DNA of 64,000 nucleotides. It comes from Barnesiella sp. An22. Lineage in GTDB: Bacteria > Bacteroidota > Bacteroidia > Bacteroidales > Barnesiellaceae. Position numbers and translations under genes: made by a program. Below are positions 1 through 7,174 of this stretch, piece after piece (positions within the stretch are counted from its first letter, which is position 1; every line of letters begins with the position of its first letter). Below the pieces are notes generated by a model. The model searched no databases and had not been told where the DNA came from. It saw only the letters and a list, made by a program, of their open reading frames with translations. The stretch lies in NCBI RefSeq assembly GCF_002159975.1, contig NZ_NFJR01000006.1, positions 62,001-126,000 of the forward strand, written 5' to 3'.

Positions 1-58
1 CTCTACCCGTTTTGTTCGTCATCGCGCCGGTTTTTCTTTCGGCGGCCCCAGCCGGCAC

Positions 59-95
59 AAAAAACACAACGCCCGGAGGGATACCCCCGAGCGTT
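59..95 (-). terminator. Rho-independent terminator for the lipoprotein gene at 131-1198
   Basis: Read on the minus strand, the arms at 84-95 and 68-80 pair through about 12 positions with two G-U wobbles, and a run of six U follows (59-64). It lies about 35 bases past the stop codon of the upstream minus-strand gene. No gene is visible in 1-58. Confidence 0.75.
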
Positions 96-130
96 GCGAC
101 GTTTCATACAAAATCTATGTTTCAAGCGTT

Positions 131-1198
131 TTACTTGCGCAAAATCACGTAGCAATAGTCTTTATTCAGAATCAACGAGTTGGAGCCGTAAGCCGTCGTG
201 AAGGTGGCAATGATACCGTTGGCACGACCGTTGGTCTCGTAGAGGTCAAAGGCAGCCTGAGCATCGGCCAGGTCTTGCACCTTGTCGCCGAAGGCATCGG
301 TCACATAAATCGAGGTGAGGGTACCCAGATTGTAGTCGACATAATTCTCGAGCATATCTTTCCACCGGGTGATGGTCTGGTCGTTCTCGGGTACATAGAC
401 CGAGATTTCGAGAATCGTCTCCAGAGTCTTGTCCGAGTCGAAGTAGGCCGTGTAGCTGTTGCCCTTGGCATCGATAGCACTGTCGAAATAGATATACGAC
501 ATGGCGGTACCGAAGAGAACCTTGTTGCCGATGGCGTAATACTCTTGCAGAACCTCGTCGATGTTACCGCCCACATAGCGGCCCAGCGTACTGAAATCGA
601 GGGCCAGATAGTTGCGGCAGAGCTCTACCCTGAATTTATCCTTGTCCATCACGGGACAGCAGTAAACCGTCTTTTGAATGCCGAAAATGGGGAAGATAAG
701 CATATTGGCCTCCGAGGTCAACAGCGGCAGAGTCTCCTCGGTCGTCTGCTTCACACCCCCTTCGCCGGTCGTGTAATCCTTGAATTTCGTTCCCAGGAAC
801 GTACCCAGTTTCATGTCACGGAACGAAGTGACCAGACTCTCCCAAACGGCAGCATCCTGTCCGGCCGACTGTCCGGCAAGCTCCATCACGATCGAAGTCA
901 CGGTAGTACCGTCGACCGCAACCGTGGCTTTATACCGGTTGCCCTTCTGGTCCTGCACATAGAGGGTGCGATTCTCCTGGTCTACCGTAGCACCGGCGGC
1001 CGCACTCCACACCTCGTCGATACCTTGGTTCACCAGGGCCGAGAGGTCGGCATAGGTTGTCTCCCAATAAACGGTCGTATCGTCTCCGCCCGGAGGGGTT
1101 ACCGTGGGTTCTTCGCTTTTTTGGGAATCTTCGCTGCATGCCGCAAAAACAAAAAGTGACATAAATATGCAGAAATACGAAGCAAATTTCTTTTTCAT
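131..1198 (-). CDS. Hypothetical secreted lipoprotein
   Basis: 355-residue protein with a lipoprotein signal peptide: basic MKKK start, hydrophobic stretch, and a lipobox ending at Cys21 (FAAC-SED), followed by an acidic and proline-rich linker typical of surface lipoproteins in this phylum. The body has no motif I recognise. It looks like a mixed alpha/beta periplasmic or surface protein. It stands alone on the minus strand with its own terminator. Divergent to it, across about 125 AT-rich bases, lies the PCMD-like gene. Function is unknown; it could be a ligand-binding or structural lipoprotein. Confidence 0.75.
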   Translation of the reverse strand: MKKKFASYFCIFMSLFVFAACSEDSQKSEEPTVTPPGGDDTTVYWETTYADLSALVNQGIDEVWSAAAGATVDQENRTLYVQDQKGNRYKATVAVDGTTVTSIVMELAGQSAGQDAAVWESLVTSFRDMKLGTFLGTKFKDYTTGEGGVKQTTEETLPLLTSEANMLIFPIFGIQKTVYCCPVMDKDKFRVELCRNYLALDFSTLGRYVGGNIDEVLQEYYAIGNKVLFGTAMSYIYFDSAIDAKGNSYTAYFDSDKTLETILEISVYVPENDQTITRWKDMLENYVDYNLGTLTSIYVTDAFGDKVQDLADAQAAFDLYETNGRANGIIATFTTAYGSNSLILNKDYCYVILRK

Positions 1199-1324
1199 AA
1201 ACCTTAATTATTAAATATTACTACTATTTTCCTTTTCCTCTTTCCAAAATAACAACTTTTCTTCTTTACTTTGCCGGCGCAAAAATAGAACTATTATTAC
1301 AAATTCATTTAAGAGGATAGGATT

Positions 1325-2326
1325 ATGAAGAATTTTTATCTTATTTTAAGTTGCTGCATCGTATTTTTATTCCCTGCCCAGGCTCAAGAGTTCTCGGGCG
1401 ATAACTTCAACGGCGCCTGGGAGAGCGACGGAGGCAGCCAAAAGGAACAACCCACAGGCTGGCACTCACTCTACTCCAACGTGAGCGGCCTCGTCAGCAT
1501 GAAAGCCGGCACGGTCTCCAAGGGAGGCGACACCACCGATGCCTACCCCATCATCGAAAACACCTTTGCCGGCGCCAACGTATTCGGCACGAAGTACGGC
1601 TATGTGATTCCCGGCATCCTATCGCTGGGCACCCCCTGGCTCTATGTAAACACCACCTACTACACGGCAGCTACCGGCGACCTGGGCGTTGACGGCGGCG
1701 TGGAGTTCACGGCCCGTCCCCAGAAGATTACCTTCAAGGCCCAATACTACAACGCCCCCACCAGCGACATCGACGATGCCGCCCACATCGCCGTATATCT
1801 GTGGAAAGGCAGCGCCTCGTCGACCGACATCAGCGGTGCCTCGCACACCGACGAGATGAGCGCCGTACTGGCCGGTAATGCCGGAGCCACCCTCATCGGG
1901 TCGGGTTCGCTCACCATCGACAACGACATCGACGCCTTCGAAACGCAAGAGGTGACTATCGACTACCTCTCGGACGAAACGCCCGAGAAGATGAACATCG
2001 TCTTCTGCGCCTCGAACTACCTGAGCAAACGCCCCGACCAACCGCTCGAAGTAGCCGAGGGCAACTACCTCTACATCGACGATGTGGCCGTGGTATACGG
2101 TTCGGGCATCGACGAGGCTACGTCGGCTCAATTCGAACTGACGGTTACCCGCGAAGGCTTCTCGGTCAACCAGAACGAATCGCTGCCGGTTGCCATCTAC
2201 ACCACCGACGGCCGACTGGTCAGCCTGGGACAGACCAACAACGGGCTGTATGCCTTCCCCTTCGCTCCGGGTCAAATCTATCTTGTAAAAATAGGGAACA
2301 ACACCTGCAAGGTGTGCGCCCTCTAA
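1325..2326 (+). CDS. Secreted PCMD-like (putative carbohydrate metabolism domain) protein
   Basis: 333 residues with a clear signal peptide (hydrophobic core to about residue 20, cleavage after AQA). The early part (FNGAWESDG, then PTGWHSL) resembles the beta-sandwich PCMD domain found in many Bacteroidales surface proteins near glycan loci. The last 70 residues, starting near GIDEAT, look like a short Por-secretion-tail type beta domain, ending in YLVKIGNNTCKV. This suggests export by the type IX system. The gene is 10 bases upstream of the subtilase gene, so the two are probably co-transcribed. A weak -7 box (TTACTTTG, 1266-1273) precedes it. Domain assignment is from memory of the family and is moderate. 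Confidence 0.6.
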   Translation: MKNFYLILSCCIVFLFPAQAQEFSGDNFNGAWESDGGSQKEQPTGWHSLYSNVSGLVSMKAGTVSKGGDTTDAYPIIENTFAGANVFGTKYGYVIPGILSLGTPWLYVNTTYYTAATGDLGVDGGVEFTARPQKITFKAQYYNAPTSDIDDAAHIAVYLWKGSASSTDISGASHTDEMSAVLAGNAGATLIGSGSLTIDNDIDAFETQEVTIDYLSDETPEKMNIVFCASNYLSKRPDQPLEVAEGNYLYIDDVAVVYGSGIDEATSAQFELTVTREGFSVNQNESLPVAIYTTDGRLVSLGQTNNGLYAFPFAPGQIYLVKIGNNTCKVCAL

Positions 2327-2336
2327 AGCCTAACCC

Positions 2337-4454
2337 ATGAACAAAATTCATTGCTGCGCCATGCTGCTGGCAGGAGCTCTCCTGCTCAACGGCCTGGCTT
2401 GCCGGGCCGACGACTCCAAGTTGTCGGCCTCGTCGCGTCAAATGCTCGACCAGACCCGACACACCGATACCCGTCTGAAATCGACAACCCGGGAGGTTCC
2501 CTTGCGGCTCCTGCTCCAGTGCGATGCCTCGGCTACCGAGGCCGACCTGCTTGCGGCCGGAGCCCGCTCGTGCGTATCGCTGGGCCTTGGCTTCTACACC
2601 GTGCAGACCGACCGCGCCCAGCTCGACCGATTGCTGCAACAGCCGTTTGTCCTGCGGGCCGAACTCTCGCGCCAGGCCACCCCGTCGCTCGACCAGGCCC
2701 GTAGCGAGACCTTCGTCAACCAAGTACAGAGCGGCGAATCACTTGTCTCGCCCTTCACGGGGAGAGGTGTCGTGTTGGGATTCGTCGACTCGGGCTTCGA
2801 CGTGGCCCACCCGGCCTTCCGCTCGGCCGAAGGCGACACCCTGCGCATCGTGCGATTCTGGAACCAGATGAACGACCGGCTCTTGACCACCCGCGAGAGT
2901 ATCCTCGCCGAGGGTACCGACAACGCCGAGCAGACCCACGGCACCCACGTGGCCGGTATCGCGGGCGGCGAATACTTCGGCCCCGTACAGACCTCGGCCA
3001 CCACGTCGCTCGACCGCAACCCCTACTACGGCGTGGCCTACGATGCCCGCCTGGTGATGGTGGGCTCGACGCTCGAAGATACCGACATTCTCAACGGCAT
3101 CCAGTACATCTTCAGCTATGCCGACTCCATCGGCTGCCCGGCGGTAGTCAACATCAGCCTGAATACCTCGTACGGGCCGCACGACGGAACCTCGCTCTTC
3201 GACCAGGCCATCGACGCACTGGTGGACAAGGGGCACATTCTGGTAGGCTCGATCGGCAACGATGCCAAAAACAAGGCTCACGCTTCGATGACGCTGACCG
3301 ACGGTTCTACCCCGGTGCGTACCTACTTCAAACCTACGGGCTACGAATCGAATACCTTCGAGGTCTGGGGGCAGACCGACGGCTTTGCCGTGACCCTCTC
3401 GCTCACCGACTCGCAAGGGACTGCGGTATGGAGCTGTACGGCCGACGGTGCCGACCAGAGCTTTGCCGTACCCGACGACTACAACTACTCCGAAGGGGGC
3501 GAGATTGCCTGCTACACCGAGTTGTGGAACGGCTCGCGACGCATGTATCGGATTGCCCTCAACAACCTGAACCTGAAAGGATATAATATCGAGGTAAGCG
3601 TCGAGGGCCAACCCCAGCACATCGACCTGTGGACCGACAAGAACAGCGGACAGTTCACCGACAACGGCAAGAGTTCGCACGTGAGCTACGACACCGAATA
3701 CACGCTGGGCGAACTGGGTGGTACCGGCCGACGCACCATCTCGGTGGGCAACTACACCACCCGCAACGTCTGGACCAACTACTCGGGCAACAAGCAATCG
3801 ATGCTCATCGACTACCCGCTGAACAAGATTAACTACACCTCGAGCTGCGGCCCGAGCGCCGACGGACGGGTAAAACCCGACGTAACGGCCCCCGGCGGCA
3901 TGATATTCAGTGCCGTGTCGTCCTACTCCGACTACTACAAGGAGAGCAGCGCCAACACCGTAGCCTCGGCTACCCTCGACGGGAAGAGCTACTTCTGGGG
4001 GCAGATGACGGGGACCTCGCAGGCCTCGCCTTTCGTGGCCGGAGTCATAGCCACCTGGCTCGAGGCCAACCCCGAGCTATCGCCCGAGGATATTCAACTG
4101 ATTCTGAAAAAGACCGCCCGCTCCGACAGCTACACGGGCACCTGCCCCAACCCGGTCTACGGCTATGGCAAGATTGACGCCCTGGCCGGTATCGGCGAGG
4201 TGTTGTCGCCCAGCGGCATAGACCGTCCGACCTCTGCCGGTAAACCCTACCGTCTCTATCGCGACGGCATTCTCTTTACTGAACAGGCCGGCCGTACCCG
4301 CATCGTACTGACCAGCCCCGACGGCATCGTACGCTACGACGCTACCGTCGAGACCACCCCGGGCTCTCGCATCGAGTGGCAGGCGACGGGCGTTCCTGCC
4401 GGGCTCTATATCGTACGCATCGGCAGCCACGGCGAGAAGGTGCTCGTGCGCTGA
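2337..4454 (+). CDS. T9SS-secreted subtilisin-like serine peptidase (S8 family)
   Basis: 705 residues with an N-terminal signal peptide and all three S8 motifs in the right order: Asp151 in GFVDSGFDVAHP, His201 in HGTHVAGIAGG and Ser561 in GTSQASPFVAG. Between His and Ser there is a long insert (about residues 300-500) with beta-rich content, as in other Bacteroidales S8 peptidases. The C-terminal 75 residues form a type A-like sorting domain ending in AGLYIVRIG...KVLVR, so it is probably exported by T9SS and held at the surface. It follows the PCMD-like gene by 10 bases and ends at a strong hairpin. Likely role: degradation of extracellular or host protein; the substrate is unknown. Confidence 0.92.
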   Translation: MNKIHCCAMLLAGALLLNGLACRADDSKLSASSRQMLDQTRHTDTRLKSTTREVPLRLLLQCDASATEADLLAAGARSCVSLGLGFYTVQTDRAQLDRLLQQPFVLRAELSRQATPSLDQARSETFVNQVQSGESLVSPFTGRGVVLGFVDSGFDVAHPAFRSAEGDTLRIVRFWNQMNDRLLTTRESILAEGTDNAEQTHGTHVAGIAGGEYFGPVQTSATTSLDRNPYYGVAYDARLVMVGSTLEDTDILNGIQYIFSYADSIGCPAVVNISLNTSYGPHDGTSLFDQAIDALVDKGHILVGSIGNDAKNKAHASMTLTDGSTPVRTYFKPTGYESNTFEVWGQTDGFAVTLSLTDSQGTAVWSCTADGADQSFAVPDDYNYSEGGEIACYTELWNGSRRMYRIALNNLNLKGYNIEVSVEGQPQHIDLWTDKNSGQFTDNGKSSHVSYDTEYTLGELGGTGRRTISVGNYTTRNVWTNYSGNKQSMLIDYPLNKINYTSSCGPSADGRVKPDVTAPGGMIFSAVSSYSDYYKESSANTVASATLDGKSYFWGQMTGTSQASPFVAGVIATWLEANPELSPEDIQLILKKTARSDSYTGTCPNPVYGYGKIDALAGIGEVLSPSGIDRPTSAGKPYRLYRDGILFTEQAGRTRIVLTSPDGIVRYDATVETTPGSRIEWQATGVPAGLYIVRIGSHGEKVLVR

Positions 4455-4482
4455 CCGTGCAGCCTCTGACCCGCAAACAACA

Positions 4483-4521
4483 AAAGAGGGATTTCCACCA
4501 CACCGGTAGAAATCCCTCTTT
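4483..4521. terminator. Bidirectional terminator hairpin
   Basis: A perfect 13-base dyad (AAAGAGGGATTTC at 4483-4495, complement at 4509-4521) lies between the convergent subtilase gene and the CpxP-like gene. A/T runs on both sides make it usable in both directions. Confidence 0.85.
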
Positions 4522-4569
4522 CGTTATCTTGTCATGCGCCCCGCCCGCGCCCGGGCCGGATGCTGCGGG

Positions 4570-5061
4570 TTATTTGCCCCGCCCCTTGTGCTGGCCGTTC
4601 TTTCCGCCATGCCACTTCATCATGGCACGCGGGAACTTCATCTGGGCATTCTTGAACTTGAAGAGCTGCTCGCTCGAGAGGAAGCTCTTGAACTTGTCGT
4701 AATACTCGCGGTCGAGCTGCGCCATCTTCTCGTCTTTCTCGAGCAGAGCCTGGGCGGCTTTTTCATACTCGGTATCCGATACGGTACCCTTCGCATGAGC
4801 TACCTTGCGGGCAAAGTCGCGAGCCTCCTTGTCGATTTTCCACTTCTTCGACTCCAGCTCTTCATAGAGGGTAAAAAACTGCTGGGCCTCCTGCTCGGTG
4901 AGCCCGATTTGCTTCGTCATGTAATCGCGACGGAACTGGCAGAACTGCTCATACTGGGCCTTGCGTTGTTCATTCGATTTGCCGGCCTTGTTCTGAGCCG
5001 CCAGCGACAAGGGCAATCCGCAGGCGAGGATTACCCACATTATCAAAACTACTTTCTTCAT
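4570..5061 (-). CDS. Periplasmic CpxP/Spy-like helical protein
   Basis: Using the start at 5061 the protein has about 163 residues: a signal peptide (MKKVVLIMWVILACG, cleavage near AAQ), then a highly charged helical region with the pattern RRDYMTKQIGLTEQEAQQFF seen in LTXXQ/Spy-CpxP-type stress chaperones. The tail is basic and rich in His/Gly (WHGGKNGQHKGRGK), which could bind metal or anionic polymer. A longer start six codons upstream (5079) is possible but less consistent with the signal peptide. It is the last gene of an apparent sigma factor / membrane protein / CpxP-like operon, so it may be an envelope-stress effector or sensor. Confidence 0.65.
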   Translation of the reverse strand: MKKVVLIMWVILACGLPLSLAAQNKAGKSNEQRKAQYEQFCQFRRDYMTKQIGLTEQEAQQFFTLYEELESKKWKIDKEARDFARKVAHAKGTVSDTEYEKAAQALLEKDEKMAQLDREYYDKFKSFLSSEQLFKFKNAQMKFPRAMMKWHGGKNGQHKGRGK

Positions 5062-5084
5062 AACCAATGTTCGTTCCATTCTTG

Positions 5085-5453
5085 TTAATAATCGCCCTCG
5101 GTATACAGCATCTCATACGCCGTGTAATCGTCGACGTAGTGGGCAAACCACTCCTCCTCGACGGTACCCTCTTCGGGTGCCGAGGCGGTCATCTCTACCT
5201 GAGGGGTCTCGCCTTTCTCTACCGAGAAGATACCGGTAAACATCTTGAGCATGAGCCACACGCCCGCAAACATGGCGGCCATATAGACCCACGGCCTTAC
5301 CCGCAGCCACAGCGTAGGTTGCTCGGGCATCGGGAACTCCCGCTCGGGCAGACTCTCGACCATCTTCTCGGTGAAATCGGCAAAATAGTTTTCCGGAACC
5401 TTCATACCGTGTTTCCGGCCGATTTCATCTAATATGGGACTCTTCTTTTCCAT
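5085..5453 (-). CDS. Single-pass membrane protein, putative anti-sigma partner
   Basis: 122 residues: a soluble N-terminal segment (about 1-50), one strong transmembrane segment near 54-72 (VYMAAMFAGVWLMLKMF), then an acidic periplasmic tail with many Glu and Asp. It lies 43 bases after the ECF sigma factor gene and about 20 bases before the CpxP-like gene. That position and topology fit an anti-sigma factor that holds the sigma factor at the membrane. No zinc-finger (ZAS) cysteines are present, so the assignment rests on context. Confidence 0.6.
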   Translation of the reverse strand: MEKKSPILDEIGRKHGMKVPENYFADFTEKMVESLPEREFPMPEQPTLWLRVRPWVYMAAMFAGVWLMLKMFTGIFSVEKGETPQVEMTASAPEEGTVEEEWFAHYVDDYTAYEMLYTEGDY

Positions 5454-5496
5454 AGCTACACCTTTTGTTTGTTAGACGGGAAATGAGTGAAAAGGT

Positions 5497-6048
5497 TTAA
5501 ATATGTTCATGCAGATATTCTTCTATTTTTTTGGCGGCATGGTGATACGAGGCCTTGAGCGCACCCACCGAGGTGCCCATGATTTCGGACATCTCCTCGT
5601 ATTTCATCTCGTCGAAATAGCGCATGTTGAAGACCAGCCGCTGCTTCTCGGGCAGCCGCACGATGGCCTCCTGCAACAGCCGCTGGGCCCGGTCGCCGTC
5701 GAAGTATTCGTCGCTCTCGATATTGAGCAGCAGGAAGTCGTCGGCATCGTCGGCCTTGAGGTTGCGCAGCTCGCGCTCCTTGGCCAGAAAGGTGAGGGTC
5801 TCGTTCACGGCTATGCGGTAGAGCCAGGTCGAGAGCTTGGCGTCGCCTCTGAAGTATTCGATGCTGCCCCAAGCCTTCAAAAAGGTATTCTGCAACAAAT
5901 CGTTGGCGTCGTCGTGCGAAAGCACCATCTTCCGTATCTGCCAGTAGAGTGGCTGGCTGTACCGCTCTACCACCCGGGCAAAAGCCTGACGCACAGTGGC
6001 CGGATTTTGTAGTTGCTCGATGACAATATCTTCGTTATACTCTTGCAT
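5497..6048 (-). CDS. ECF-type RNA polymerase sigma factor (sigma-70 family)
   Basis: 183 residues from the start at 6048. Region 2 has DDANDLLQNTFLKAW and the WLYRIAVNE segment. Region 4 has RLPEKQRLVFNMRYFDEMKYEEMSEIM followed by the helix-turn-helix (GTSVGALKASYHHAAKKIEEYL). Length and layout match the group of ECF factors common in Bacteroidetes. A longer frame reaches 6078, but a possible -7 box (TATCTTTA, minus strand, 6069-6076) would lie inside it, which favours 6048. It heads an operon with the putative anti-sigma protein and the CpxP-like protein, suggesting an envelope-stress regulon. Confidence 0.93.
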   Translation of the reverse strand: MQEYNEDIVIEQLQNPATVRQAFARVVERYSQPLYWQIRKMVLSHDDANDLLQNTFLKAWGSIEYFRGDAKLSTWLYRIAVNETLTFLAKERELRNLKADDADDFLLLNIESDEYFDGDRAQRLLQEAIVRLPEKQRLVFNMRYFDEMKYEEMSEIMGTSVGALKASYHHAAKKIEEYLHEHI

Positions 6049-6173
6049 AATCTCTACTTTGCGGCGATAAAGATACACAGAGCGTGCGGTTTGTTCCTAA
6101 CATATCTTGCTCTTTTTTGTTATTTTTATTATTCGATTTCGACCGTAAAGCCATTTAATACATTACATTTGTC

Positions 6174-6181
6174 GCCTCGAC
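6174..6181 (+). promoter_or_regulatory. -7 box of the zupT promoter
   Basis: TACATTTG matches the Bacteroidetes -7 consensus TAnnTTTG exactly, about 64 bases before the zupT start, in the region divergent to the sigma factor gene. I see no clear -33 TTTG at the right spacing. Confidence 0.5.
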
Positions 6182-6244
6182 ACGAGGGGATGCCCCCTGC
6201 CCGGACTCCCGGCGCCGGCACCGCTCCCCCCACACCTTTTTATA

Positions 6245-7048
6245 TTGAAGATTATGGAAACAAGTTCGATCCTCCTGGCCTTCGTGCTGACGATGATCGC
6301 CGGGCTATCGACCGGCGTGGGGAGCCTCATCGCCTTTTTTGCCAAGCGCACCAACACCAAGTTTCTCTCGGCCGCCCTCGGATTCTCGGCCGGAGTCATG
6401 GTCTACATCTCGTTCATGGAGCTGATGCCCGAGGCACTGGGCATGCTGGGCCAGCAGATGAGCCCGCGCATGGCCCACATCTGCATGCTGGCCGCCTTCT
6501 TTGCCGGCACCTCGTTTATCGCCCTCATCGACTTCCTCATCCCCGAAGACGAGAACCCGCACGAGATACACCGTGTCGAGGAGCTCTCCGACACCCGCCG
6601 GTTGCAACGCACCGGAGTGCTCATGGCGCTGGCCATCGGTATCCACAACTTCCCCGAGGGACTTGCCACCTTCGCCTCGGCACTGGGCAACCTCGACATC
6701 GCCATCCCCATAGTCGTGGCCATCGCCATACACAACATACCCGAAGGCATAGCCGTGTCGGTACCCATCTACCAGGCCACGGGCAGCCGCAAGAAAGCCT
6801 TCTGGTACTCGCTCTCCTCGGGTCTGGCCGAGCCGGTAGGGGCCCTCATCGGCTTCCTCTTCCTGCTCCCCTTCTGGACCCCCCTCATCCACGCCCTGCT
6901 GCTGGCCTTCGTCTCGGGTATCATGGTCTTCATCTCGTTCGACGAATTGCTGCCCGGCGCCGAGAAATACGGCCATCACCACTACGGCATAGGCGGCGTC
7001 ATCACCGGCATGGCGGTCATGGCCTTCAGCCTGCTGCTCTTTTTGTAG
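6245..7048 (+). CDS. zupT: ZIP family divalent metal transporter (ZupT-like)
   Basis: 267 residues with about eight transmembrane segments. It has the two ZIP metal-site motifs, IGIHNFPEGLATF and IAIHNIPEGIAVS, with the paired His and Glu residues that bind Zn(II) or Fe(II) in the translocation path. The loop between them and TM3 is short and acidic (IPEDENPHEIHR). ZupT imports zinc and other divalent cations across the inner membrane. The alternative start METSS is three codons downstream. The gene lies just upstream of a TonB-dependent receptor, so an outer-to-inner membrane metal route is possible but not proven. Metal identity is not readable from the sequence. Confidence 0.9.
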   Translation: MKIMETSSILLAFVLTMIAGLSTGVGSLIAFFAKRTNTKFLSAALGFSAGVMVYISFMELMPEALGMLGQQMSPRMAHICMLAAFFAGTSFIALIDFLIPEDENPHEIHRVEELSDTRRLQRTGVLMALAIGIHNFPEGLATFASALGNLDIAIPIVVAIAIHNIPEGIAVSVPIYQATGSRKKAFWYSLSSGLAEPVGALIGFLFLLPFWTPLIHALLLAFVSGIMVFISFDELLPGAEKYGHHHYGIGGVITGMAVMAFSLLLFL

Positions 7049-7083
7049 GGTCGACGCTCCCAAAAAATCACTATTAGTGAGGA

Positions 7084-7114
7084 TTGCGACAACCACTTTT
7101 CCGATGTTACTTTG
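7084..7114 (+). promoter_or_regulatory. Candidate promoter of the TonB receptor gene
   Basis: TTG at 7084-7086, a 20-base spacer, then TTACTTTG (7107-7114), one mismatch from TAnnTTTG. The transcript would carry a leader of about 50 bases with a small GGGAGG/CCTCCC hairpin (about 7131-7156). No riboswitch core is recognisable. Confidence 0.4.
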
Positions 7115-7174
7115 CCACCGTTAATTCACGGGGAGGTTCCACCGCTGTGCCTCCCGGCAAGGTAAACAAGATTT

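Noticed and set aside
5085-6048. FecI/FecR-type regulation of the susC genes
   Set aside because: The ECF factor and its partner are 4 kb away, on the opposite strand, grouped with a CpxP-like gene, and the partner lacks a FecR domain.
7115-7174. Possible riboswitch before the TonB receptor gene
   Set aside because: The leader is only about 50 bases with one small hairpin; no cobalamin, TPP or other conserved core is visible.
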